From NCBI GenBank assembly GCA_026708035.1, contig JAPOVQ010000035.1, positions 124,001-188,000 on the forward strand: 64,000 bases of DNA. Reading direction: 5' to 3'. A program made the position numbers and the translations under genes. Shown piece after piece: positions 39,678 through 48,308 of the stretch (the stretch's first letter is position 1; every line of letters starts with the position of its first letter). The notes below the pieces were generated by a model, which saw only the letters and a list, made by a program, of their open reading frames with translations, was not told where the DNA came from and ran no database searches. This DNA is from Chloroflexota bacterium. GTDB taxonomy: Bacteria; Chloroflexota; UBA11872.

Positions 39678-40685
39678 CTAGGCCGCGGTGGCGGCCGTGC
39701 CCACGGCAGCAGCGGGCGCAAGTGCGGGAACCGGTGTCGGCCGGGGCAACTCGAGACCTGCGGCCTCCACGATGCGCGGCACGGCCTTCTCCCAGTCGAT
39801 CGCCATCACGTGCACCCCGTGCACGCCCTCGATCTCGCGCACTTGCTCGATGATTTCCAGGCAGATGCGAATGCCCTCGGCGCGCGGCTTGCGCGCGCCG
39901 CGCATGCGCTGCATCACGGCGTCGGGAACTTCCATCCCCGCGACCTTGAACTTCATGAACTCGGCCATCCGAGCCGACTTTAGCGGACCCACGCCCGCCA
40001 GTATGTGAATTCGTTCATGAATGCCCTCATCGCGTATGCGCGACATCCACTCGGCGAAGCGCTCCACGTTGAAGATCATCTGCGTCAGCGCGAACTCCTG
40101 GCCCGCGGCGGCCTTCTTGACCATGCGCAGCGGGCGGAAGCCATAGGGCGGCGCAAAGGGATTGGCCGCACCGCCAATGAAGAGCCGGAAGTCGCCCTTG
40201 ATCGGGTCGCCCGCAGCATTGCGATTCTCGTCTCGGAGCTGCTTCAACAAGCGCACGAGCTGCACGCCCTGCAGGTCAAAGACCGGCTTGGCCATGGGAT
40301 GGTCGCCCAGGACGAGCGAGTCCCCGCTGATTGACATAAAATTCCGAATGCCAAACGCCTGCGCCGCAATGACGTCCGATTGGATGCCCAGCCGATTCCG
40401 GTCGCGGCATGAGAGCTGCATGATCGGTTCCACGCCGCCCTCGCGGCAGAGCAGCGCCGCGCCCCAGTGCGACATCTTGAGCGCCGCGCCCTGGTTGTCC
40501 GTGCAGCTGGCGGCGTCCACGAAGCCGCGCAGGATCTTCGCCTTCGCCCGCACGTCGGCCGCATCCGGGCCCTTGGGCGGCCCGAGTTCACAGGTGACGG
40601 CAAAGTGGCCGGCGTCGAGCACGGCCTGCAAATGGCTGTATGGCGGCCCCGACGCGGGGCCGTCGACGGGAGGCGAATCAGACAC
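39678..40685 (-). CDS. metF: Methylenetetrahydrofolate reductase
   Basis: Reduces methylene-THF to methyl-THF. The FAD-dependent TIM barrel shows FAVTCELGPPKGPD, NQGAALKMS, PIMQLSCRDRNRLGIQSD, ISGDS and FIGGAANPFAPP. TQMIFNVERFAEWMSR and ILAGVGPLKSARMAEFM follow. 335 residues with an Ala/Pro-rich tail. GTG start; first gene of the metF-fchA-folD operon, which would supply methyl-THF to methionine synthesis or to a corrinoid protein such as the one at 9762. A TTGACATAA motif lies inside. Confidence 0.9.
   Translation of the reverse strand: MSDSPPVDGPASGPPYSHLQAVLDAGHFAVTCELGPPKGPDAADVRAKAKILRGFVDAASCTDNQGAALKMSHWGAALLCREGGVEPIMQLSCRDRNRLGIQSDVIAAQAFGIRNFMSISGDSLVLGDHPMAKPVFDLQGVQLVRLLKQLRDENRNAAGDPIKGDFRLFIGGAANPFAPPYGFRPLRMVKKAAAGQEFALTQMIFNVERFAEWMSRIRDEGIHERIHILAGVGPLKSARMAEFMKFKVAGMEVPDAVMQRMRGARKPRAEGIRICLEIIEQVREIEGVHGVHVMAIDWEKAVPRIVEAAGLELPRPTPVPALAPAAAVGTAATAA
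40331..40339 (+). other. TTKACATAA motif (XerD half-site-like), copy 4
   Basis: Exact TTGACATAA antisense within metF; the coding strand reads TTATGTCAA in N-F-M-S-I. See the finding on the polarised motif family. Confidence 0.5.
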
Positions 40686-40766
40686 CGAAAGCGGTTATCC
40701 CAGCAGCCGGCAGATGTGCGTCATGCATGGTAACGCGGGCCGCCGCCCTCTCGGTCCGGCCACGCG

Positions 40767-41675
40767 GTGAGCCCAATGCTCGTGGTGTTGACGGGATCGA
40801 CGGCGTCGGGCAAGACGTCCGCGGCGCTCACGCTGGCCGACGACTTCCCGATCGAGGTCATTTCGGCCGACTCGCGCCAGGTCTATCGCGGCATGGACAT
40901 TGGCACGGCCAAGCCCAGCGCCGCTGAGCGAGCCCGAGTGCCGCACCATTTGGTTGACATAATTGACCCATCGGAAACCTACAGCGCCCACCGCTTCGTC
41001 CAAGACGCCCGCCGCGCGCTCGACGACATTCGCGGCCGCGGGCGAGTGCCCGTGGTGGTCGGCGGGACAGGGTTTTACATCAAGGCCCTGCTCGAGGCGT
41101 CGCTGCTCGCCGCAGTGCCGCCGAACACCGAACTTCGAGACGAACTCGACGCGCTGCAGGCACGCGAAGGCGTGGCCGGCCTGGCGGCGCGGCTGGAGCG
41201 CTTGGACCCCACACGGGCCGCCACCGTCGACCGCGCCAACCCGCGCCGACTGATTCGTGCCATCGAAGTCGCCGAGCGCCGCCAGCCTGTGGGCAAAGCC
41301 CCGGCGCCGCCGCCCAGCGTGATCTTCGGCATTGAACTCCCGGCGGATGTCCTGTCGGCCTTCATCGAGCGTCGCGTGCAGGCCATGTACGCCGGCGGGC
41401 TGGTCGAAGAGACGCGCACCCTACTGGAGCGCGGCGTATCGGCGGACGCCCCCGCGCTCACGGGCGTGGGGTACGGCGAAGCGGCCGCCGTGCTCGCCGG
41501 AGGCCTCACGCTCGACGACGCCAAGCAGCGCACAATGACCCGCACGCGCCAATACGCGCGTCGCCAACGCACCTGGTTTCGGCACCAGCTTCCCGTACAC
41601 TGGCGTACTCCAGAAACAATCGTGGAGGCGCTCGCCGCGCAGCTGCGCGGATTGGATAAGGCGAGACGGTCCTGA
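40767..41675 (+). CDS. miaA: tRNA dimethylallyltransferase
   Basis: Adds the isopentenyl group to A37 of tRNAs reading UNN codons, using DMAPP from the MEP pathway. P-loop GSTASGKT, the Asp/Ser in SADSRQVYRGMDIGTAKP, HHLVDIIDPSE, VVGGTGFYIKAL and the C-terminal RTRQYARRQRTWFR are present in 302 residues. The GTG at 40767 precedes an ATG three codons on; either may be used. dapF follows after one base. Confidence 0.93.
   Translation: MSPMLVVLTGSTASGKTSAALTLADDFPIEVISADSRQVYRGMDIGTAKPSAAERARVPHHLVDIIDPSETYSAHRFVQDARRALDDIRGRGRVPVVVGGTGFYIKALLEASLLAAVPPNTELRDELDALQAREGVAGLAARLERLDPTRAATVDRANPRRLIRAIEVAERRQPVGKAPAPPPSVIFGIELPADVLSAFIERRVQAMYAGGLVEETRTLLERGVSADAPALTGVGYGEAAAVLAGGLTLDDAKQRTMTRTRQYARRQRTWFRHQLPVHWRTPETIVEALAAQLRGLDKARRS
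40954..40962 (+). other. TTKACATAA motif (XerD half-site-like), copy 5
   Basis: Exact TTGACATAA in miaA, encoding V-D-I-I with the rare ATA codon. See the finding on the polarised motif family. Confidence 0.5.
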
Positions 41676-41676
41676 C

Positions 41677-42516
41677 ATGAGCCTGGCATTCACCAAGATG
41701 CACGGAGCCGGCAACGACTTCGTGCTGCTCGATGGCCGCGCGGCGTTATCCGTCGACCTGGGTCCGCTGGCCGCCGAGCTTGCCGACCGGCGCTTCGGCG
41801 TGGGCTGCGACCAGGTGCTCGTGGTTCGCGACGGCCGGGAGGCCCGCTTCGCCATGGAGATCTGGAACGCGGACGGCTCGCGCGCCGAAATGTGCGGCAA
41901 CGGCATCCGCTGCTTTGCCAAATGGCTCTACGAACGCGGCGAGTTGGGCAACCAGCGCGAGGTCATCGAGACGCTGGGCGGCCCCCGCTGGGTCGAGGTC
42001 GCGGAAGCAAACGGCGGCCTCCGCGTTACCACCGGCATGGGCGTCCCGTCGTTCGACCCAACGTCCTTACCAATGGTTCCCGGCGATTCCACGCCCAACA
42101 GGACGACGCTGCGCGTCAACGGACACGCAATCGAGATCACGGGCGTCTCGGTGGGTAACCCGCACGCCGTGGCCTTCATCGACGACGTGGACGCGTTTCC
42201 GCTGGCCACAGTTGGACCGCTGGTCGAGCACCACCCGACGTTTCCCGAGCGCACGAACTTCGAGATCGTCGACGTGACGGCCCCAGGTGAGCTGCGGGTC
42301 CGGGTCTGGGAGCGCGGCGCGGGCCTCACGCTCGCCTGCGGCACCGGCGCCGCCGCCACGGCGGCCGCGGCCATCGCCGCCGGTCGCGTGGCGCCCGGCA
42401 ACGTCGCCCTGGATATGCCCGGCGGACGGCTGCACGTGACCTGGGACGGCGACGGAAACGAGGTAACCATGCAGGGACCCGCGGCGACGGTGTTCACCGG
42501 CCAGTGGTCCGCATAA
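41677..42516 (+). CDS. dapF: Diaminopimelate epimerase
   Basis: Converts LL- to meso-diaminopimelate for peptidoglycan and lysine. Both catalytic Cys blocks are present: AEMCGNGIRCFAKW and LACGTGAAATAAAA, with the opening TKMHGAGNDFVLLDG. Length 279 is normal. It lies between miaA and dapL; having dapF and dapL together gives the last steps of the aminotransferase branch of lysine synthesis. Confidence 0.95.
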   Translation: MSLAFTKMHGAGNDFVLLDGRAALSVDLGPLAAELADRRFGVGCDQVLVVRDGREARFAMEIWNADGSRAEMCGNGIRCFAKWLYERGELGNQREVIETLGGPRWVEVAEANGGLRVTTGMGVPSFDPTSLPMVPGDSTPNRTTLRVNGHAIEITGVSVGNPHAVAFIDDVDAFPLATVGPLVEHHPTFPERTNFEIVDVTAPGELRVRVWERGAGLTLACGTGAAATAAAAIAAGRVAPGNVALDMPGGRLHVTWDGDGNEVTMQGPAATVFTGQWSA

Positions 42517-42550
42517 TGGCGCTGCCTCCCATGCCAGTGGGCGCCGCCTA

Positions 42551-43726
42551 GTGTCCGCATCACCCATCCAATTCGCCGACCGCATCTCGGCCCTGCCGCC
42601 CTATCTCTTCGCGGAGCTCGACAAGCTGCGCGACGCCAAGCGCGCCGAGGGCGTGGACGTCATCAGCCTCGGCATCGGCGACCCCGACCTGCCGACGCCG
42701 TCGCCGATCGTGGCGGAGCTCGAGCGGGCGGTGCGCGACCCCGCCAATCACCGCTATCCCGAGTACTACGGCCTGGACGAGCTCCGCGCCGCCATCGCGG
42801 ATTGGTACGCCCGACGCTTCGACGTCACCCTCGACCCGGCCACCGAGGTCGTGCCGCTCATCGGGTCCAAGGAAGGCATCGCGCATCTGCCGCTCGCGCT
42901 GATCAACCCCGGCGACACCGTGCTCATGACCGATCCGGGCTATCCGGTCTACGCCATCGGCACGATGCTGGCCGGGGGACGCTCGCACATGGTCCCGCTC
43001 ACCGCCGAGAACGCCTGGCTGCCCGATCTCGAGGCCATTCCGGTGGAGGCGCTGGAGGCGGCCAAGCTGATGTGGCTCTGCTATCCCAGCAATCCCACGG
43101 CGGCCATCGCGCCGTTCGAATTCTTCGAGCAGGCCGTGGCCTTCGCCCGCCGCCACAATCTGGTGCTTGCCCAGGACGCAGCCTACTCCGAGGTGACCTA
43201 CGACGGCACGCGCTGCCGCAGCATCCTCGAAGTGCCCGGCGCGAGCGACGTGGCCGTCGAGTTCCACTCGCTCTCCAAGACCTACAACATGACCGGCTGG
43301 CGCATCGGCTGGATGGTCGGCAATGCCGAGGTGGTCGAGGCGCTCGGGCGGGTCAAGACCAACGTGGATTCGGGCATCTTTCAGGCCGTGCAGCTCGCGG
43401 GGATCGCCGCGTTGGACGTCTCGCAGCGTTGGATCGACAGCCGCAACGCCCACCTGCAACGGCGGCGGGACCTCGTGCTCGACGCGCTTCGTGCCTCGGG
43501 GCTGCAGCCGGAGACGCCCAAGGCCAGCCTCTATCTTTGGTCGCCGGTGCCCGAGGGCATGACGTCGGTTGACTTCGCGCACCAGCTCATCGAATCCGCC
43601 GGAGTCATCGTCACGCCGGGCGTGGGCTTCGGCGCCGGCGGCGAGGGCTATTTCCGCATCTCCCTCACCACGCCCGACGACCGCCTGCAGGAGGCTCTGG
43701 ATCGAATCGCCGCGCTCACCTTCTGA
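42551..43726 (+). CDS. dapL: LL-diaminopimelate aminotransferase
   Basis: PLP class I/II aminotransferase of 391 residues. ISLGIGDPDLPTP, RYPEYYGLDELRAAIADWY, GSKEGIAHLPLALINPGD, CYPSNPTAAIAP and the PLP-Lys block SLSKTYNMTGWRIGW fit the DapL group. DapL converts tetrahydrodipicolinate directly to LL-DAP. Its position next to dapF supports this over a general aspartate-type aminotransferase. GTG start at 42551. Confidence 0.88.
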   Translation: MSASPIQFADRISALPPYLFAELDKLRDAKRAEGVDVISLGIGDPDLPTPSPIVAELERAVRDPANHRYPEYYGLDELRAAIADWYARRFDVTLDPATEVVPLIGSKEGIAHLPLALINPGDTVLMTDPGYPVYAIGTMLAGGRSHMVPLTAENAWLPDLEAIPVEALEAAKLMWLCYPSNPTAAIAPFEFFEQAVAFARRHNLVLAQDAAYSEVTYDGTRCRSILEVPGASDVAVEFHSLSKTYNMTGWRIGWMVGNAEVVEALGRVKTNVDSGIFQAVQLAGIAALDVSQRWIDSRNAHLQRRRDLVLDALRASGLQPETPKASLYLWSPVPEGMTSVDFAHQLIESAGVIVTPGVGFGAGGEGYFRISLTTPDDRLQEALDRIAALTF

Positions 43727-43763
43727 GAGCGGTCCGCTCCAGGCTCGCGAGCGGGCCTTTCTT

Positions 43764-44993
43764 GTGGGCATCGACGGCCTCGCGTCGCTGGGCGATTGGC
43801 CAGCCGAGACCTCGCTGGATGAGCTGGCCCGATTGGTCGATACAGCCGGCGCATCGGTTGCCGGACGCCGCTGCGTCAGGATTCGCGAGCCCAGTCCCGC
43901 CACGCTGATCGGTCAAGGTCAGTTGCAGGAGTCCATCCAGGCCAGCCGCGCCGCCGCGGCGAACGTGCTGGTGATCGACGCCGAGCTGCTCCCGCGCCAG
44001 CAGCGCAACATCGAGCGCGCCTTTGAGGGCAAAGTGCTCGACCGCACCGGCGTGATCCTGGACATCTTCGCCGCCCGCGCGCAGACCGCCGAAGGCCGCC
44101 TGCAGGTGGAACGCGCCCAGCTCGAATACCTGCTGCCGCGCCTATCGGAGTTGTGGGTCCAATTCTCCCGCCAGCGGGGCGGCATCGGCCCCTTCCGCGG
44201 TCCGGGCGAGACGCAAATCGAAACCGACCGGCGGCTCTATCGCGACCACATCCGCGACATCGACGCCCGGCTGAAGCGCGTGCGCGAGCAGCGCGGCAGC
44301 CGCCGGCGCCGGCGTCGCGACGCCGGCCTCAACGTCGCCGCGCTGGTGGGCTACACCAACGCCGGCAAGAGCTCGCTGCTCAATGCGCTCACCGACGCCG
44401 CGGTGCTGACCGAAAACCGGCTCTTCGCCACGCTCGATCCGACCACCCGGCGGCTGCAGCTTCCCCAAGGCGGGGAGCTCTTGCTCACGGATACGGTTGG
44501 GTTCATTCAGCGCCTGCCGCCTCGGCTCGTGGACGCCTTTCGCGCCACGCTCGAAGAGGTGCTCGAAGCGCAGTTCCTGGTGCATGTCGTGGACGCGGCG
44601 GCGCCCGACATGCTGCGGCAAGTGCAGGTGGTGGAAGACACGCTCAGCGAGATCGGCGTGAACGCCCGGCCCGTCATCACGGCTCTCAACAAGAGCGATC
44701 TGGCCCCGGACGTGGATGTCGCCGACTTTCCCAACGCGGTGCGCGTCTCCGCGCTCACCGGGCAGGGACTGGAAGAGCTTCGGGATCGGCTCGGAGAGGC
44801 GGCGCGCGCGTCGAGCGTGAACCTCACCGTGCGGATCCCCTACGCCGACAGCGAGCTGGTGAGCCTGTTTCATCGTCGCGGCGCGGTCGTGCGCGAGGCG
44901 CATGAACCGGACGGGACCCGGATCGAAGGCACGCTGCCGGCGGCCTTGGCCGGTCGCTATGACCACTACCGCGTCGAGGCCGAGGCCCCATGA
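43764..44993 (+). CDS. hflX: Ribosome-associated GTPase HflX
   Basis: GTPase that splits stalled ribosomes under stress. Signature GGIGPFRGPGETQIETDRR, then the G domain with GYTNAGKSSLLNAL, ATLDPTTRRL, DTVGFIQRLPP and NKSD. 409 residues from the GTG at 43764. The family strand just before (ERAFLVGID) is encoded upstream without an ATG, GTG or TTG, so the true start may be a rarer codon between 43727 and 43764. The stop overlaps the next gene (ATGA). Confidence 0.9.
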   Translation: MGIDGLASLGDWPAETSLDELARLVDTAGASVAGRRCVRIREPSPATLIGQGQLQESIQASRAAAANVLVIDAELLPRQQRNIERAFEGKVLDRTGVILDIFAARAQTAEGRLQVERAQLEYLLPRLSELWVQFSRQRGGIGPFRGPGETQIETDRRLYRDHIRDIDARLKRVREQRGSRRRRRRDAGLNVAALVGYTNAGKSSLLNALTDAAVLTENRLFATLDPTTRRLQLPQGGELLLTDTVGFIQRLPPRLVDAFRATLEEVLEAQFLVHVVDAAAPDMLRQVQVVEDTLSEIGVNARPVITALNKSDLAPDVDVADFPNAVRVSALTGQGLEELRDRLGEAARASSVNLTVRIPYADSELVSLFHRRGAVVREAHEPDGTRIEGTLPAALAGRYDHYRVEAEAP

Positions 44994-46324
44994 CCGCACG
45001 TGGCCGAATCCACATCGGCGTCGCGAGCGGTGACATCACGCCAAGGGTGGGCGTTGACCTGTCGGGGTTCAGTCCGCGCATGGGGTCTGCCCTCGGCGCA
45101 AAGGACCCACTTGAGCTGCATGTCCTGGCAGCTACCAGTGGGGGCTCGACCGTGATGCTGGCGGCGTTCGACCTGGTCGGGCTCACGCCGGCATGGATTC
45201 AGCGGACTCGCGAGCGCGTCGGCGCGGCAACGGGGATATCGGTCGACCACCAGATGTACGCCTGCACCCACGGGCACGGGGGACCGGAAACCGGCGTGCT
45301 GCCGCCCATGGGCGACACGGACGACGACTTTCTCGAGGATCTGTCGGCGACTACCGTTGCCGTCGCCGGGGCAGCCCTGGAGCGGCAAACGCGCGCGGAG
45401 ATCGTTGTTGGTTTTGGAACCTGGCTTGCCGGGGTCAACCGACGCTCGCGGCAGGTGGCCCCGGACGGACCCGGTGACGGATGGCCGCACGAAATCGACC
45501 CAACGCTCATTGCGGCGCAGGCGCGCGATGGCGGCGGCCAGCCCGTCGTCACGTTGGTGAACTATGGCTGCCACCCCACGAGCAGCCGCGAGCGCATCTT
45601 CTCCGCGGACTACCCCGGCCACCTGCGGCGTCGCGTGCAGCTGATCACCGGCGCGCCGTGCATCTTCATCAATGGGGCCGGCGCCAATGCGAATCTGCGC
45701 TTCACGGATCCCCGAGCGCGCGGCTACGGCGAGTCCCGCAGCCACGGCCACGCCCTCGCCCTGACGGCGGTCCGGGCCCTCCAGACAGCGCGCCCATCGG
45801 CCTCGGCCTCGGTCGCCGCAGCAACGCAAGGGGCGCTGCTTGCACACGCCGAGTTGCCGAGCCCCGAAGCAGCCCGCGCAATGCGTGCGGCAGGTGAAGC
45901 GCGCGTCGCAGCCGCCGACAGCGACGTGATGCGTCGTCACTACCAGGCCTACGAAGTCGAGCACGCCGAGCGCGTGCTCGCAGCCCACGACGACCCGGCG
46001 TGGACCGGCCGGCAGGAGGTCGAGCTTCAGGCGCTGCGAGTCGGCGACCTGGCCGTCGTCGCCACGCCGGTGGAGCTGTTTGCCGCGGATGGGCAGGCCA
46101 TCCGGTCCGGGTCACCGGCGCCGGCAACCATCGTGGCCGGATGGAGCAACGGCAACTGGGGCTACCTGCCCACCCGCCGCGTGGCCGCGCACGGCGGCTA
46201 TGAGGCCGAAACCGCCCATCCCTGGTACCAGCAGCCGGCGGCCTGGACGCCGGAGAGCGGCGACGCGCTGCGCGCCGCCGCGCTAGCGTCTCTCGCGAAG
46301 CTATTTGGGGAAGATTCGAACTAG
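44990..46324 (+). CDS. Neutral/alkaline ceramidase-like N-terminal domain protein
   Basis: The protein of 444 residues resembles the N-terminal domain of neutral ceramidases: GVASGDITPRVGVDLSGF, MYACTHGHGGPETG (zinc His), FVNYGCHPTSSRE-like LVNYGCHPTS, and INGAGANANLRF. Many bacterial genomes encode such stand-alone domains without a known lipid substrate. No signal peptide is visible, which argues against a secreted ceramidase. ATG overlapping hflX, so it is probably cotranscribed with it. Confidence 0.78.
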   Translation: MTARGRIHIGVASGDITPRVGVDLSGFSPRMGSALGAKDPLELHVLAATSGGSTVMLAAFDLVGLTPAWIQRTRERVGAATGISVDHQMYACTHGHGGPETGVLPPMGDTDDDFLEDLSATTVAVAGAALERQTRAEIVVGFGTWLAGVNRRSRQVAPDGPGDGWPHEIDPTLIAAQARDGGGQPVVTLVNYGCHPTSSRERIFSADYPGHLRRRVQLITGAPCIFINGAGANANLRFTDPRARGYGESRSHGHALALTAVRALQTARPSASASVAAATQGALLAHAELPSPEAARAMRAAGEARVAAADSDVMRRHYQAYEVEHAERVLAAHDDPAWTGRQEVELQALRVGDLAVVATPVELFAADGQAIRSGSPAPATIVAGWSNGNWGYLPTRRVAAHGGYEAETAHPWYQQPAAWTPESGDALRAAALASLAKLFGEDSN

Positions 46325-46335
46325 TCCCTGAGCCA

Positions 46336-46391
46336 CGCCCCAATCCGTTCGCCCTGAGCTTGTCGAAGGGGCTGCTTAACGGATTGGGGCG
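46336..46391. repeat. Nested palindrome: common REP-like core inside a 14 bp inverted repeat
   Basis: Outer arms CGCCCCAATCCGTT (46336-46349) and AACGGATTGGGGCG (46378-46391) are perfect. The 28 nt between them hold CGCCCTGAGCTTGTCGAAGG, a short repeat found between genes of many bacteria. The element lies between two convergent genes and can act as a two-way terminator. Confidence 0.75.
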
Positions 46392-46428
46392 GATGCACGC
46401 CGTCTGCCCCTCATCGATCGGACGCTTA

Positions 46429-47457
46429 CTAACGCGCCAGCTCCTCGGGCGACCGGCGTCGGCGCCGCGCGCGTGCGGACGCCTCGTCCGCCGGCACGCT
46501 GAACCGATCGAAGACCTCGCGCAGATGCGCCGTTTCGTAGTGGGCGTAAATCCGCTTGGTCGTATCCGGCGAGGCGTGTCCCAGGATGTCCTGCACGTGC
46601 GAGAGATTCGCGCCGCGATTGAGCAGCGAAGTGGCCTTGAGGTGACGGAAGCCGTGGGTGGTGGCCGTCACTCCGACCGCCGCCCCGTAGCGCTTCACAA
46701 TCTTCCAGACCGACTGCGGCGATAGGCGGAGGCGTTCGCCTCCCCGGCCCGGGTCGCGCGGCGCGCCGTGGTGGCGGATGAAGAGCGGCACGTAGGCATC
46801 GCGCCGCAGCCCCAGGTAGGCCCGCATCGCCTCCCGCGCGTCGTCATCGAAAAAGACCACCCGCTCGCGCCGCCCTTTGCCGGTGATCAAGGCCTGCTCG
46901 GCGTGGCCGTCGTCGACGTCCCGGCGATCGAGCCGCGCCACCTCCGCGCGCCGCATTCCCGTGCCGTAGAGCACTTGCACCAGGGCGCGGTCGCGGGCGA
47001 AGCGCAGGCGCGTCTCCTCGCCGGCATCGGCGGGAATGAGTTTCGGGAGCTCGTTCTTGACATAATCAACGACAAGCGCCAGCGCGTCGTCGACCCGCGG
47101 CGTGCGATAGCGCGGCGCGGACCGCACGCCGTGGAGGCGCTCCACGGCACGCTCGATCGAGACGGTGGTCAGCGATCCCTCGCGCAAGCAATGCCGCAGG
47201 AATGCGCGCGCGGCGGCCACATAGGTCTGGATGGTCGCCTCACGCTCGGGCCCAAGCTCGTCGGCCAGCGCCAGATAGAAGCCCTCCAGCGAGCCGTCGT
47301 CCAGCCGGTCGAGCGTGATCTCCGCGGCTCCGGCATCCTGGCGCGCCCACGCCACAAAGCGACGCAAACCGGTGGCATAGGTGCTTCGCGTCCGCGGGGA
47401 TTTGGCCCGCAGACTGTCCAGGAAGCGCTCGGAAGCAGCTTGCAGCGTTCGATCCAT
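46429..47457 (-). CDS. Xer-like tyrosine recombinase
   Basis: Site-specific recombinase of 342 residues. The N-terminal SAM-like core-binding domain (ERFLDSLRAKSPRTRSTYATGLRRF) is followed by the catalytic domain. That domain has Arg in YGTGMRRAEV, Lys in ITGKGRRERV, HGFRH, LGHASPDTTKRIYAHY with the Tyr nucleophile, and a C-terminal LREVFDRF as in XerC/XerD. An Arg-rich tail follows. Such proteins resolve chromosome dimers at dif or integrate mobile elements; no mobile cargo is seen. The ATG at 47457 is used. A TTTACATAA motif lies 10 bp upstream of the start and a TTGACATAA motif lies inside. Confidence 0.85.
   Translation of the reverse strand: MDRTLQAASERFLDSLRAKSPRTRSTYATGLRRFVAWARQDAGAAEITLDRLDDGSLEGFYLALADELGPEREATIQTYVAAARAFLRHCLREGSLTTVSIERAVERLHGVRSAPRYRTPRVDDALALVVDYVKNELPKLIPADAGEETRLRFARDRALVQVLYGTGMRRAEVARLDRRDVDDGHAEQALITGKGRRERVVFFDDDAREAMRAYLGLRRDAYVPLFIRHHGAPRDPGRGGERLRLSPQSVWKIVKRYGAAVGVTATTHGFRHLKATSLLNRGANLSHVQDILGHASPDTTKRIYAHYETAHLREVFDRFSVPADEASARARRRRRSPEELAR
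47057..47065 (+). other. TTKACATAA motif (XerD half-site-like), copy 6
   Basis: Exact TTGACATAA antisense within the recombinase gene, at codons for D-Y-V-K. See the finding on the polarised motif family. Confidence 0.5.
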
Positions 47458-47466
47458 GGCGTTGAC

Positions 47467-47475
47467 TTTACATAA
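47467..47475 (+). other. TTKACATAA motif (XerD half-site-like), copy 7
   Basis: TTTACATAA in the intergenic region 10 bp before the recombinase ATG, so it could also allow self-regulation. It is the last plus-strand copy before the orientation switches. See the finding on the polarised motif family. Confidence 0.5.
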
Positions 47476-47529
47476 CAAAATCACCGGTGTCAAGCCGCCG
47501 TTACTGCCGCCGGGGAGTCACTCTGAGTC

Positions 47530-47622
47530 CGTCATTCCGGCGAAGGCCGGAATCCAGTTCAGTTGCTCCGGTGCGGCCGAGGAATGCCGGATTCTGGACC
47601 CCGGCATCCGCCGGGGTGACGA
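47530..47622. repeat. Two inverted REP-like units
   Basis: Unit one has the palindrome ATTCCGG/CCGGAAT within GTCATTCC...GGAATCCAG (47531-47556). Unit two, in reverse order, has CCCCGG/CCGGGG within CTGGACC...GGTGACGA (47594-47622). They lie between the 5' side of the recombinase gene and the 3' end of the HD gene. A related unit is at 48309. Confidence 0.7.
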
Positions 47623-47638
47623 CCTAACGTCCCCGCGA

Positions 47639-48223
47639 TCAGGCGTCCTCCAGCAATCCTCCGGCCTCCGCCGCCCGCCAAAAGGCGTAGTCGGCGTGGT
47701 GGACGATGGTGTTCTCCAGACTGCGTTCGACGAGCTCGCCCTCGCCGGAGTGGGCGCCCGCCATGTGCGCCACCTCTTCCGGAAGCCCCACCGTCAGGCA
47801 GATGTGGACGCCGTAGGCCGGATGGCGGATCGACGGGCGGCCGGCTCTCCTGGGCGACGACTGCCAACGCGCCTGGTTCTCAGGGTCGAATTCCCAAGGC
47901 TTGCCCACGTCATGACACAGCGCGCCGGCGATGAGCAGATCGCGGTCGACGTGGAGTTCGGGAAACTGCCGCTGCAGCTCGTCTCCCAAGACGATGGCCA
48001 GCTGGGTCACCCCGCGAATGTGGTCGGCCTGGGTGCCATTGATGAGCGTCGGCATTCCCGGGTTGCCGGACGCCGGAATATCGGCGATGGCGTCGAAGCT
48101 GCTGCGGTTCAGCGCCACGGCCCACGCCTCCACGACCTTCTCACGCAATTCCGGGTCGACGATCTCGGCGATCTGCGGCAGCTCGTGTCTCACGTGCTCG
48201 CGCTGCTCATTGGTAGTCGACAT
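47639..48223 (-). CDS. HD-domain phosphohydrolase
   Basis: A protein of about 194 residues with a metal-binding HD core: DHIRGVTQLAIVLGD supplies the first His, CHDVGKPW the HD pair, and HPAYGVHICL, GAHSGEG and TIVHHADY later ligands. The group is often annotated as metal-dependent HD hydrolase acting on phosphates; the substrate is unknown. The ATG at 48223 (MSTTNEQREH) is preferred over a start seven codons upstream. Confidence 0.75.
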   Translation of the reverse strand: MSTTNEQREHVRHELPQIAEIVDPELREKVVEAWAVALNRSSFDAIADIPASGNPGMPTLINGTQADHIRGVTQLAIVLGDELQRQFPELHVDRDLLIAGALCHDVGKPWEFDPENQARWQSSPRRAGRPSIRHPAYGVHICLTVGLPEEVAHMAGAHSGEGELVERSLENTIVHHADYAFWRAAEAGGLLEDA

Positions 48224-48308
48224 GACGCACCCTCGCGGCGGCAATCGATGCAGTGTGCCCCAGCTCGAAAGTGCCCGGCGACTCCCTGGCAGCAGGCCGC
48301 ATTCGTTC

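Noticed and set aside
46429-47622. Recombinase gene as part of an integrated phage or genomic island
   Set aside because: No phage, plasmid or toxin genes lie beside it, no tRNA target is present, and its GC content equals that of housekeeping genes; only the small patch at 48.4-48.9 kb differs.
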